From the NCBI GenBank assembly GCA_030916835.1, contig JAUPWA010000036.1, forward strand, positions 1 to 20,157: a stretch of DNA of 20,157 nt, written 5' to 3'. Each line of letters opens with the position of its first letter. The stretch's first letter is position 1. The DNA is from Patescibacteria group bacterium. GTDB lineage: Bacteria > Patescibacteriota > Minisyncoccia > Phycocordibacterales > SBAW01. The translations under genes and the position numbers were made by a program. The notes below the pieces were generated by a model. That model saw only the letters and a program-made list of their open reading frames with translations, searched no databases and was not told where the DNA came from. This document shows positions 6,581 to 13,432 of the stretch, in pieces.

Positions 6581-8531
6581 GCCGCTCTGGTGCTTCAAGA
6601 TCGATAAGTTCTCCTGGTATGTCGGATAAGAAGGATGAGGGGAGTGTTGCGGTTTTTGCACCAAAAATGGTTCGATATGAGGCGTAGCACAGATACAGCT
6701 TTTTTTGTGCGCGAGTTATGGCCACGTACATGAGCCGGCGCTCCTCCTCTTTGTCAGCATCAGCCTCTCCTTCGCGCTGGTATGGAAAGAGTCCTTCTTC
6801 AAGACCGGTAACAAAGACCGCTTTGAACTCCAATCCTTTTGATGCATGCACGGTCATGAGTCGCACCGCGTTGGCATCGTCTTTGAGCTCATCTTGGTCG
6901 CTGGCAAGCGCGGCGCTTTCCAAAAACGCGTCAAGCCCTGCATGGAGAGAAATATCTGTCACTTGAGGATAGTCGTCATAGCGAGCAGCAAGCGACACCA
7001 ATTCTTTTATGTTCTCAAGCCGTTCAGCGCCCTCAAGCTTGTCCTCCTTAAAGGCCCGCTCCATGCCGGTCTCGGTCACCACAAAGTGCATCAACTCAGA
7101 AGGGCGCAGTTTTTCTACCGCTGCAGCAATATTTTTAAGCAGTGTGCGCAACTCAACAACCTTCTCTCGTACCTTTCCCGTGAGGCTTGCTTCTTGTCCC
7201 GCAAGAATTTTTAACAATGTTACTTTGCCAATACCGCGCGGCGGCGTATTGGCGATACGTCCTAAATCAGCAGTCGTACCTAGTATCGCTGCACGTACAA
7301 ACGAGAGCGCATCCTTTACCTCTTTGCGCTCAAAAAAGCGGGTACCTAATACTTGGTATGTAATGTCAGCACGCAGCAGGGCTTCTTCAACTGCGCGTGA
7401 TTGAAAGTTTGCACGATACAAGACGGCGAAGTCGCGCGGCTGCATGCCTTCTGCTAGGCCCTCTCGCACAATGCGCGCGACAAAGTTTGCCTCATCTAGC
7501 TCGTCAAACGCTTGATAGAGTTTGAGGTTTTCACCATCAGCGTTTTTAGTAAAAAGGTTTTTATCGGGACGATACGCGTTCTTTGCTATAACATCGTTTG
7601 CTGCTTGGAGTATCGCTTTGGTTGAGCGGTAATTTTCTTCGAGCATAACTATCTTTGCGCCAGGGAAGGTGCGTTCAAAGGACATAATGTTTTTTATTTC
7701 TGCACCACGCCACCCGTATATGGTTTGGTCGACATCGCCCACGGCACACACATGTTTCTCAGGCCCCACTAAAAGCTCTAGTAGGCGCGCTTGCACATAG
7801 TTGGTGTCTTGATATTCGTCAACGTGTACATATGTCCAACGCGCTTGATAGTGCCGGCGTACCGCCTCATTGTCGCGCAAGAGGAGCATGGCCCGCAGCA
7901 ATAGATCGTCAAAATCGAGCGCACCGTCTTTACGCAGAGCCTCTTCGTAGAGCGCCCATGCTTTAGCAACCACATCCTCCCGGTAGTTGCGTGCGCCTGC
8001 GGCAAAATCGCTAAGCGTCATGCCCTGCCCTTTTGTCTTTGAGACCAGGGAGAGTGCTGCGCGGGGCTCCATGCTCTCATCAAAATGTTTTAGAGCTGAC
8101 TTCATCTCACGCAGAGAGTCTGCACGATCATATATGGTTGGGGTGCGCTTAAAACCCAAAAGCGCAGCATTCTCTTTAATAATAAGGAGACCAAGCGAGT
8201 GAAAGGTGGACACAAAAGGAGCGTGTGAAGAAAATCGGTAGCGCGACGCACCTCCCGCAGAGACGTGCGTCAAAGGACGGTCTCCATCGCCAAGCACCCT
8301 TGCCTCGCTTAGGAGGTTGATGACGCGTTCACGCATTTCACTCGCTGCCTTATTCGTAAACGTGATAGCAAGAATATGCTCTGGTGCTGTGCCGCGGCGC
8401 ACGATCTCTAAAATGCGATGCGCGATAACGCGCGTTTTTCCGGCGCCTGCCCCAGCAAGCACCAACAAAGGTCCTGTAGTAGTTTCAACCGCTTCGCGCT
8501 GAGCAGGATTAAGTTTGTCCAAGTGTGACAC
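6555..8531 (-). CDS. PcrA/UvrD-type superfamily 1 DNA helicase
   Basis: This ATP-dependent 3'-5' DNA helicase would act in repair and replication. The 658 residues are shorter than PcrA/UvrD of model bacteria (about 720), mostly at the C-terminus. Motifs in order are Q motif LNPAQREAV (7-15), Walker A GAGAGKT (26-32), ITFTNKAASEMRERV (56-70), STFHSLG (108-114), LDFDDLL (205-211), DEYQDTN (238-244), GDVDQTIYGWRGA (265-277), ENYRST (299-304), TVHASKGLEF and, near the end, RRLMYVAITRAQKKLYL. The start is GTG at 8531, placing the Q motif at the normal distance from the N-terminus. A TAGGGT sequence ends 6 nt before that GTG. Residues about 77-104 form an insertion relative to PcrA, encoded over a stem-loop (see findings). 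PcrA, UvrD and Rep cannot be separated by eye; the sequence reads closest to PcrA. Confidence 0.93.
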   Translation of the reverse strand: MSHLDKLNPAQREAVETTTGPLLVLAGAGAGKTRVIAHRILEIVRRGTAPEHILAITFTNKAASEMRERVINLLSEARVLGDGDRPLTHVSAGGASRYRFSSHAPFVSTFHSLGLLIIKENAALLGFKRTPTIYDRADSLREMKSALKHFDESMEPRAALSLVSKTKGQGMTLSDFAAGARNYREDVVAKAWALYEEALRKDGALDFDDLLLRAMLLLRDNEAVRRHYQARWTYVHVDEYQDTNYVQARLLELLVGPEKHVCAVGDVDQTIYGWRGAEIKNIMSFERTFPGAKIVMLEENYRSTKAILQAANDVIAKNAYRPDKNLFTKNADGENLKLYQAFDELDEANFVARIVREGLAEGMQPRDFAVLYRANFQSRAVEEALLRADITYQVLGTRFFERKEVKDALSFVRAAILGTTADLGRIANTPPRGIGKVTLLKILAGQEASLTGKVREKVVELRTLLKNIAAAVEKLRPSELMHFVVTETGMERAFKEDKLEGAERLENIKELVSLAARYDDYPQVTDISLHAGLDAFLESAALASDQDELKDDANAVRLMTVHASKGLEFKAVFVTGLEEGLFPYQREGEADADKEEERRLMYVAITRAQKKLYLCYASYRTIFGAKTATLPSSFLSDIPGELIDLEAPERLGKTIYLD

Positions 8532-8600
8532 CTCTACACCCTACCGCATTTTTGCAAAAAGCGCCTAAACTATGCTATCCACAACACCATCTTGGCAAGA

Positions 8601-8628
8601 TTGACGCACCCCACAGCGGGCGTATCAT
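8601..8628 (+). promoter_or_regulatory. Promoter of LysM-M23 peptidase gene
   Basis: TTGACG (8601-8606), a 16-bp spacer and TATCAT (8623-8628) form a good sigma70-type promoter. The predicted start site is near 8635, giving a leader of about 14 nt to the ATG at 8649. It lies downstream of the earliest in-frame start (TTG 8592), which argues against that start. Confidence 0.55.
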
Positions 8629-8648
8629 TAGCTCATACGGATGAATGG

Positions 8649-9845
8649 ATGGTGAATGAGGCTCATACAGAGTCTCGTTTAATCAAAACGGCTGCCACAC
8701 CCTCACCTACTTTGTCTTCATCGCCCCATAGAGACCCTTGGTCACGAAATAGCCGTGGGAAGGTCAAAAAAGTGTTGTTTTTAGGACTTGCTGTAAGCGG
8801 GAGCCTTTCTTTGTTGTCAGCCCCTAATGCCGCTTCAGCAAACTTTCTTACATCCCTCTTACAAAAGACGGCGCCGGTAAATACTTCCGATACGTCCTAC
8901 AACTCGCAGACTGTGCCGCTTCTTGCGGCGGCAGCAAGTATAGATCCTTCGGCGACGCCAAGTGAAGTGCCGATAGTTAACGGTGAGGCGCTGGAGTCGC
9001 AAGATAACCCGCTTCGCCCTGGAGACACTGCTACTCCACTAACGAACCCTCAAATTAGTGTCTACAAGGTCCGCGCTGGCGACACGCTCTCGAGTATTGC
9101 AAAGATGTTTGGTGTCGACACTAATACGATTGTTGGTGCAAATAATATTAAAAATAGAGTCATTCATCCTGGTGAGGAGCTCATCATCCTCCCTATCACG
9201 GGCATTCGCCACACGGTGTTAAAGGGCGAGACTCTTGCAGGTCTTGAGAAAACATACCACTCAAACGCGCACGATATAGCACTGTATAACAACCTCTCTG
9301 ACGACGCGACACTTGTGCCTGGTGTGTCTATTATTATTCCGAACGCTGAAGTGCCTGCTCCTGCACCAGCAAAAACTGTCACAAAATCAAAGAGCTCAAG
9401 CACTACGAAGGTAACGAAGACAAAAGGATTCAAACCTGCTCCTCTGCGCAATGCGGGTGGACCTGAGTATGATGGCTACTACGACTGGCCAGTTGGGGGC
9501 GGCATAATCACACAGTCGCTGCACGGCTATAATGGTGTGGATATTGGTGCGCCGACCGGCACTGACATGTATGCCTCTGCGGCCGGTACCGTTATTGTTG
9601 CAAAGAGCAACGGCGCATGGAACGGTGGGTATGGCAACTACATCGTTATACAACACAACAATGGTACACAAACGCTCTATGCGCATGCGAGCGCGGTCCT
9701 CGTCTCTCCCGGCGATTCGGTTTCGCAAGGAGAGTTAATAGGCAGGGTTGGTCGCACAGGTGAGTCTACTGGTCCACATCTCCACTTTGAAATCCGTGGC
9801 GCCACAAACCCATTTGGCGCACTACCTGTTGGGAGTGGAAACTAG
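8649..9845 (+). CDS. LysM-domain M23 metallopeptidase, membrane anchored
   Basis: This is a predicted peptidoglycan endopeptidase or envelope remodelling factor facing the outside. From the ATG at 8649 (398 residues) there is a short basic cytoplasmic tail, a membrane segment (about 41-58), an Ala/Thr/Ser linker and two LysM domains (about 138-181 with YKVRAGDTLSSIA, and 186-231 with HTVLKGETLAGLE). A Ser/Thr/Lys linker follows, then an M23 domain (286-386). The M23 motifs are LHGYNGVDIGAP (H292, D298), YAHAS (H346) and GPHLHFE (H377, H379). The usual H-x3-D ligand pair is spaced H-x5-D here. The frame extends up to a TTG at 8592, but a promoter sits inside that extension. The gene ends at a strong bidirectional terminator shared with the converging gene. 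Confidence 0.92.
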   Translation: MVNEAHTESRLIKTAATPSPTLSSSPHRDPWSRNSRGKVKKVLFLGLAVSGSLSLLSAPNAASANFLTSLLQKTAPVNTSDTSYNSQTVPLLAAAASIDPSATPSEVPIVNGEALESQDNPLRPGDTATPLTNPQISVYKVRAGDTLSSIAKMFGVDTNTIVGANNIKNRVIHPGEELIILPITGIRHTVLKGETLAGLEKTYHSNAHDIALYNNLSDDATLVPGVSIIIPNAEVPAPAPAKTVTKSKSSSTTKVTKTKGFKPAPLRNAGGPEYDGYYDWPVGGGIITQSLHGYNGVDIGAPTGTDMYASAAGTVIVAKSNGAWNGGYGNYIVIQHNNGTQTLYAHASAVLVSPGDSVSQGELIGRVGRTGESTGPHLHFEIRGATNPFGALPVGSGN

Positions 9846-9857
9846 TCATATACACAA

Positions 9858-9885
9858 AAAAGTCCCGCGCTCGCGGGACTTTTTG
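9858..9885. terminator. Bidirectional intrinsic terminator
   Basis: A perfect 13-bp inverted repeat (AAAAAGTCCCGCG, 2-nt centre, complement) has T-tracts on both strands. It sits between the converging M23 gene (ending 9845) and the 240-aa gene (ending 9901), so it can serve both. Confidence 0.9.
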
Positions 9886-9900
9886 TTTGAAAGATATAGA

Positions 9901-10623
9901 TTAGTTGGCGCTCGGGAACTGTACTTGTGCCTGTTGCACCACGACCGTATCAACAAGCCCGCGCAACATTGCTTTGGCGCTCAGCTCATAGGCGTCTGTG
10001 AATTCTTGTATTGAACCTGCAGGATAATTACCATACTGACTCTTTGCAACACGTGTTTGCAGCTCATAGCACGTGCTGACGCTCGGGACAAAGAGTCGAT
10101 ATACACGACCACTCGCGGTGTGCCCTGCCGCCCCATCGCTCACGCTAAACATTGCTGTGTCGTAGGTGTCCTTAGAGGTATACAACACCGGCTCTGGAAT
10201 TTTCGTATATCCTGTGGGAGGTGTTTCGAGACAGGTTTTCTTGGTGGTAAGTTTTGCGAGTTTGGTAATGGAGAGACCCGCGCTTTCGAAGTTGGTTCCT
10301 TTGAACGCGTCGCCGTTGTAGTAGATGCAGTACAAAAAGTTGTCATCACAGGGCGGGATATAACTCTTCACCGTTATCTGATCTTTTGTCGTAGCAAAAC
10401 CAAAACTCTCCGGAACAAAAATAGTGAGCACTCCGTCTGACTGCGATGTGATCTTGGTGGTTGGTGGAGCCACCTGAGGGGTTTGCGATGTTGTTTGTTG
10501 CGTTGGGCGGCCACCAAAGAATGAACGAAGTGTGTTGCTGGAGTACCAAGCCGCCGCACCACACAAACCAATAACAAGCACGATGCCGATAATAATTGAA
10601 GTCAGTTTGAGATGATCTTTCAT
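9901..10623 (-). CDS. Membrane-anchored extracytoplasmic protein of unknown function
   Basis: The 240-residue protein has a membrane segment at about 8-27, a Pro/Thr/Gln linker (36-62) and a globular outer domain of about 175 residues. The outer domain holds four cysteines (92, 99, 131, 185), enough for two disulfides, and alternates beta-like stretches (VLTIFVP, ITVKSYI, GRVYRLFV) with a C-terminal helix (205-225). I recognise no family. It is the last gene of the minus-strand series before the bidirectional terminator. The start is ATG at 10623; TATGAT ends 9 nt upstream, and AAGAG at a short distance is at best a weak Shine-Dalgarno. The 37-aa ORF ends 10 bp upstream of it. Confidence 0.75.
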   Translation of the reverse strand: MKDHLKLTSIIIGIVLVIGLCGAAAWYSSNTLRSFFGGRPTQQTTSQTPQVAPPTTKITSQSDGVLTIFVPESFGFATTKDQITVKSYIPPCDDNFLYCIYYNGDAFKGTNFESAGLSITKLAKLTTKKTCLETPPTGYTKIPEPVLYTSKDTYDTAMFSVSDGAAGHTASGRVYRLFVPSVSTCYELQTRVAKSQYGNYPAGSIQEFTDAYELSAKAMLRGLVDTVVVQQAQVQFPSAN

Positions 10624-10633
10624 ATGCTCTTAA

Positions 10634-10747
10634 TCATACCAGATGTGAAGTGTGGTGCTTGGTGGCTGTGTGCTCTGCCTTTGTCAGTATTTTTTCAGCA
10701 CCTCCAATAATGCGAGTAAGTGCTGACTCGTTCATTTCTTGTGTCAT
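10634..10747 (-). CDS. 37-residue peptide, start overlapping the kinase stop (ATGA)
   Basis: This short ORF starts with ATG at 10747 and ends with TGA at 10636-10634. The peptide begins MTQEMNESALTRIIGGAEKI and is hydrophilic and probably helical, with a His-rich end (HTATKHHTSHLV). Its start overlaps the stop of the P-loop kinase gene in an ATGA arrangement typical of coupled genes. In addition TACAAT (10759-10754) ends exactly 6 nt before the ATG, the same geometry as at several firm genes here. It fills most of the gap before the next gene. No homology is recognised. It could also be non-coding leader RNA of the 240-aa gene. Confidence 0.45.
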   Translation of the reverse strand: MTQEMNESALTRIIGGAEKILTKAEHTATKHHTSHLV

Positions 10748-11277
10748 ATTTCTATTGTACTACTGAGATGCTCAGCACAATATCTACGAGCTTCTATCCA
10801 TGAATGCAGAGTCACCACCAATTCTTTGTTGTCAGCAACAAATTTCTCAAGTCGCGGTTTTGCTACAAACTCTCGCCTAATAATCTGATAGAAAAAACTA
10901 AGTTCGTGCCACCACGTAAGTTCTGGGTGGCGATCTTTTGGATGTACGATGCGTTTTGTGTGATTCCATAGTCGCAACCAAAGTGGAAGTTTTAGATACA
11001 AGACCACATCAGCATACTCATAAATTTCAGGAACAAGACTTGCGAACCCGTCTGATACCCACGAATTTTTTTCATGAGCATCAAGTACATATGTGCGAAA
11101 AGTTTTGCGCACTGCATCAGCAAAGTCCTCGGTTGCTTGTCTGTGTGTGACCGCGAGTCCGCCCGCCTCCAACCAAAAACGATCGTTGTGAATGTGTGGT
11201 ATTGAAAGTTTTTCACTCAACTTTTTTGCGAGTGTTGTTTTGCCGCTTCCTGGCATGCCGATAATACTGATGCGCAT
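10744..11277 (-). CDS. P-loop nucleotide kinase, FlaR/adenylate-kinase-related
   Basis: The 177-residue protein starts at M of MRISIIGMPGSGKTTLAKKL, with the Walker A at residues 7-14. WVSDGF and YADVVLYLKLP match the region of small P-loop kinases annotated as topology modulation protein FlaR or adenylate-kinase-like, followed by a Trp/Arg-rich lid (WLRLWNHTKRI). The substrate is unknown. The frame is open for 39 more codons upstream, but the P-loop normally lies at the very N-terminus, and TATAGT (11289-11284) ends exactly 6 nt before the ATG at 11277. It lies 82 bp downstream of the comM-like gene. Confidence 0.8.
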   Translation of the reverse strand: MRISIIGMPGSGKTTLAKKLSEKLSIPHIHNDRFWLEAGGLAVTHRQATEDFADAVRKTFRTYVLDAHEKNSWVSDGFASLVPEIYEYADVVLYLKLPLWLRLWNHTKRIVHPKDRHPELTWWHELSFFYQIIRREFVAKPRLEKFVADNKELVVTLHSWIEARRYCAEHLSSTIEI

Positions 11278-11283
11278 GTACCG

Positions 11284-11289
11284 ACTATA
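11284..11289 (-). promoter_or_regulatory. -10 element for the P-loop kinase gene
   Basis: TATAGT on the minus strand, 6 nt before the ATG at 11277. The -35 region is poor. A GTTTCA/TGAAAC inverted repeat (11294-11313) overlaps where the -35 would be. Confidence 0.4.
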
Positions 11290-11359
11290 AAACGTTTCAG
11301 GGCTTTGTGAAACAACAACAAAAGCTTTTACGTGATTGCCTGAGAAACGCTTGTAATTA

Positions 11360-12904
11360 CTATGTTTTTCGCTCGCGGTACTGAAGTGCTTCAAGCACGT
11401 GAGACTCGTTGATACTCTCGGCCTCGTCGAGGTCGGCGATGGTTCGCGCGACTTTTATGACGCGGTGAAACGCGCGTGGTGAGAGATTAAGTCGAGTGCC
11501 TGCGCGCTCAAGCGTTGCGCGTACATTTGTTGACAGTGGTACCAGCTCTTCAATTTCGCGCGGCGAAAGTTCAGCGTTCACTCTCCCCTCTTTTCCAAAA
11601 CGTGTTGTTTGGATGTTGCGCGCTCGCAACACTTTTTGTCTCGCTTCTTGTGTCTCGCTGCCACGCACAACTTTTTTACCAAGCTCGCCTAACTCAACCG
11701 GTCCCATTGTCATCCATAGGTCGATACGATCTGCGATAGGCCCTGAAATTTTTTTGCGATAGCGCTCGAGCGCGTTTGGTGTACAAGTGCAGGCAATGTC
11801 TGGATGGCCAAAATTGCCGCACGGGCATGGGTTCATTGCAACCACCAGTGTGATGCGTGCAGGAAACAGCGCGGTGCCCTTTGAACGCGCTACCGCGATA
11901 ACACGGTCTTCGAGCGGTTGGCGCAGCGCTTCAATCACACGCCTATCAAATTCAGGAAACTCATCAAGAAACAACACGCCTCTGTGTGCGAGGGTTACTT
12001 CACCTGGTCGCGGATTAGCGCCACCACCAACAAGCGACACATATGATGCGGTGTGGTGTGGCGAGCGAAAGGGTGGCATTGTCATGATGTCGCCGCGCAG
12101 TGTTCCAGCAACCGAGTGTATGCTATTTACTTCGAGCACTTCATCAAATGATAGTGGTGGGAGTATTGATGAGACTGCTCGCGCGAGCATTGTCTTGCCG
12201 GTGCCTGGCGGCCCCGAGAGTCCAAGATTATGTCCGCCCGCAGCAGCAATAATCGCTGCTCGTTTTGCTGATTCTTGTCCGCGGATATCTTCAAACACAA
12301 ACGGTGTTTCGTATGCGCTTGGTTTGAGCTCGGTGGTTGGGGTGAGTGTTAGTGTGCGTGGTTCAGATTTTTCATCACGCGAGCGTTTTGTGTTTATGTG
12401 CTCAATCACTTCTTTCAAATATTCTGCCCCATACACTGCGATGTTGGGTACCAGCGCTGCCTCGCGCATATTGTCTTTCGGCACGAACACGTTTTTTATG
12501 CCGCGCCGCTTTGCTTGAGCGACGAGTGGTAAGATGCCGCGCACTGCTCGCAGTTGCCCATCAAGCGACAACTCTCCTATGAACACACTGTCGTCAGTAG
12601 CGAAGCGAATATCATCGGCGGCGAGTAAGTACGAAAGCGCTATAGGTAAATCAAAAGCCGGCCCTTCTTTGTGAACATCGGCCGGCGCTAGTGAAATGAT
12701 TATTTTTTGATTGCGACTTTTGGGAGATTCAAAGCCCGCATGTTTGATCGCTGCCGCTACCCGGTCGCGCGATTCTTCAACCGCCTTGTCGGGCAGCCCG
12801 ACGATAGAGAAGGAGTGCAACCCACGCGAAAGGTCAGTCTCGACCGACACCAAGTACGGTGTCAGCATCGATGTTTGCGCGCCCCATACACGGGCATACT
12901 GCAT
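11360..12904 (-). CDS. comM: ComM/YifB-family AAA+ ATPase (Mg-chelatase-like)
   Basis: ComM/YifB proteins are hexameric AAA+ branch-migration helicases that help integrate incoming DNA during natural transformation. The 514 residues match the family length. Visible are the N-terminal lon-like domain (MQYARVWGAQ, VETDLSRGLHSFSIVGLPDKAVEESRDRV), Walker A GPPGTGKT (231-238), Walker B LFLDEF (311-316), the CPCGNFGH and CTCTP cysteine motifs (from about 360 and 372) and the C-terminal AAA lid. An earlier in-frame start at 12946 exists, but the family begins at this M. A promoter-like sequence (TTGTCG, 16 bp, TACAGT, 6 nt, ATG) also fits 12904. If functional, it would support DNA uptake in this lineage. 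Confidence 0.92.
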   Translation of the reverse strand: MQYARVWGAQTSMLTPYLVSVETDLSRGLHSFSIVGLPDKAVEESRDRVAAAIKHAGFESPKSRNQKIIISLAPADVHKEGPAFDLPIALSYLLAADDIRFATDDSVFIGELSLDGQLRAVRGILPLVAQAKRRGIKNVFVPKDNMREAALVPNIAVYGAEYLKEVIEHINTKRSRDEKSEPRTLTLTPTTELKPSAYETPFVFEDIRGQESAKRAAIIAAAGGHNLGLSGPPGTGKTMLARAVSSILPPLSFDEVLEVNSIHSVAGTLRGDIMTMPPFRSPHHTASYVSLVGGGANPRPGEVTLAHRGVLFLDEFPEFDRRVIEALRQPLEDRVIAVARSKGTALFPARITLVVAMNPCPCGNFGHPDIACTCTPNALERYRKKISGPIADRIDLWMTMGPVELGELGKKVVRGSETQEARQKVLRARNIQTTRFGKEGRVNAELSPREIEELVPLSTNVRATLERAGTRLNLSPRAFHRVIKVARTIADLDEAESINESHVLEALQYRERKT

Positions 12905-12910
12905 GCCGGC

Positions 12911-12938
12911 ACTGTACCAAAATTGTTTTGCCCGACAA
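12911..12938 (-). promoter_or_regulatory. comM promoter, leaderless geometry
   Basis: On the minus strand TTGTCG (12938-12933), 16 bp, TACAGT (12916-12911), then GCCGGC and the ATG. It lies just downstream of the terminator hairpin of the preceding gene. Confidence 0.5.
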
Positions 12939-12971
12939 GTTGACACTACTCTGGCTGTGTTCGCTAACGAA

Positions 12972-12996
12972 AACCGCTCCAGTGTGTGGAGCGGTT
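12972..12996 (-). terminator. Intrinsic terminator after the DksA-like gene
   Basis: A perfect 10-bp stem (AACCGCTCCA) with a 5-nt loop is followed on the minus strand by TTTTCGTT. It lies 19 bp past the stop at 13015 and before the comM promoter. Confidence 0.7.
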
Positions 12997-13014
12997 GTTC
13001 TTATTGCCTATGTA

Positions 13015-13395
13015 TTACTCGGGCAATTCGCTTTCTTTGTCTATATGCTCTTTGCAGGTGCGGGCTGAAGGGTTTACTTCCAAACGGTCCTCCTCAATTT
13101 CTTCACCACCGATTTCGCAAATGCCATACGTGCCTTCTTCAAAGTGAGCGAGTGCACGCTCGACGTTTTGTAGCTGCACCTCAAAAGCCTTGCGCTCGCC
13201 GTCGCGCTCCTCAAAATCTTCTACGCGGTCTGCAAGTTCATCGGGCTCAGTCGCGGTCTCATCAATGTCGCCCGCAGCGGTATCCCACTCCCCTGTCTCT
13301 TCATCCTCAACCCCAAGGTCGCGCAGCTCGTGCTCGAGGCGCGCGTACTCTGCTTGTAATTTTTGTTTAAAATACTCGAGCTTGTCTTTGTCCAT
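13015..13395 (-). CDS. DksA/TraR-family protein with degenerate zinc finger
   Basis: This 126-residue protein has an acidic N-terminal coiled coil (about 1-88) and the family C-terminal motif YGICEIGGEEIEEDRLEVNP (90-109) then ARTCKEH (111-117). DksA binds RNA polymerase through its secondary channel and, with ppGpp, tunes initiation. The usual ligands are CxxC and CxxC; here they read C93-x2-G96 and C114-x2-H117, so only three plausible ligands remain. It follows the 418-aa gene by 37 bp and has its own promoter-like sequence. A terminator follows. Family membership is firm; whether it binds zinc is open. Confidence 0.88.
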   Translation of the reverse strand: MDKDKLEYFKQKLQAEYARLEHELRDLGVEDEETGEWDTAAGDIDETATEPDELADRVEDFEERDGERKAFEVQLQNVERALAHFEEGTYGICEIGGEEIEEDRLEVNPSARTCKEHIDKESELPE

Positions 13396-13401
13396 GAGTG
13401 C

Positions 13402-13430
13402 ATCATACCCGCCTCGGGTGCAGCATGCAA
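13402..13430 (-). promoter_or_regulatory. Promoter of the DksA-like gene
   Basis: On the minus strand TTGCAT (13430-13425), 17 bp, TATGAT (13407-13402), then GCACTC and the ATG. It fills the 37-bp gap after the 418-aa gene. Confidence 0.5.
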
Positions 13431-13432
13431 TA

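Noticed and set aside
8592..8648. TTG start for the M23 gene
   Set aside because: A TTGACG-N16-TATCAT promoter lies within this stretch, so an mRNA from it begins after the TTG.
11278..11394. N-terminal extension of the P-loop kinase by 39 residues
   Set aside because: The P-loop should be at the N-terminus, and a -10 element sits 6 nt before the inner ATG.
11787..12518. Plus-strand open frame of 243 codons
   Set aside because: Antisense to comM, whose family motifs run through the whole stretch.
12905..12946. N-terminal extension of comM by 14 residues
   Set aside because: ComM/YifB proteins start at the inner Met, and a promoter-like sequence lies inside the extension.
12711..13370. Plus-strand open frame of 219 codons
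   Set aside because: Antisense to comM and the DksA-like gene and crosses the terminator between them.
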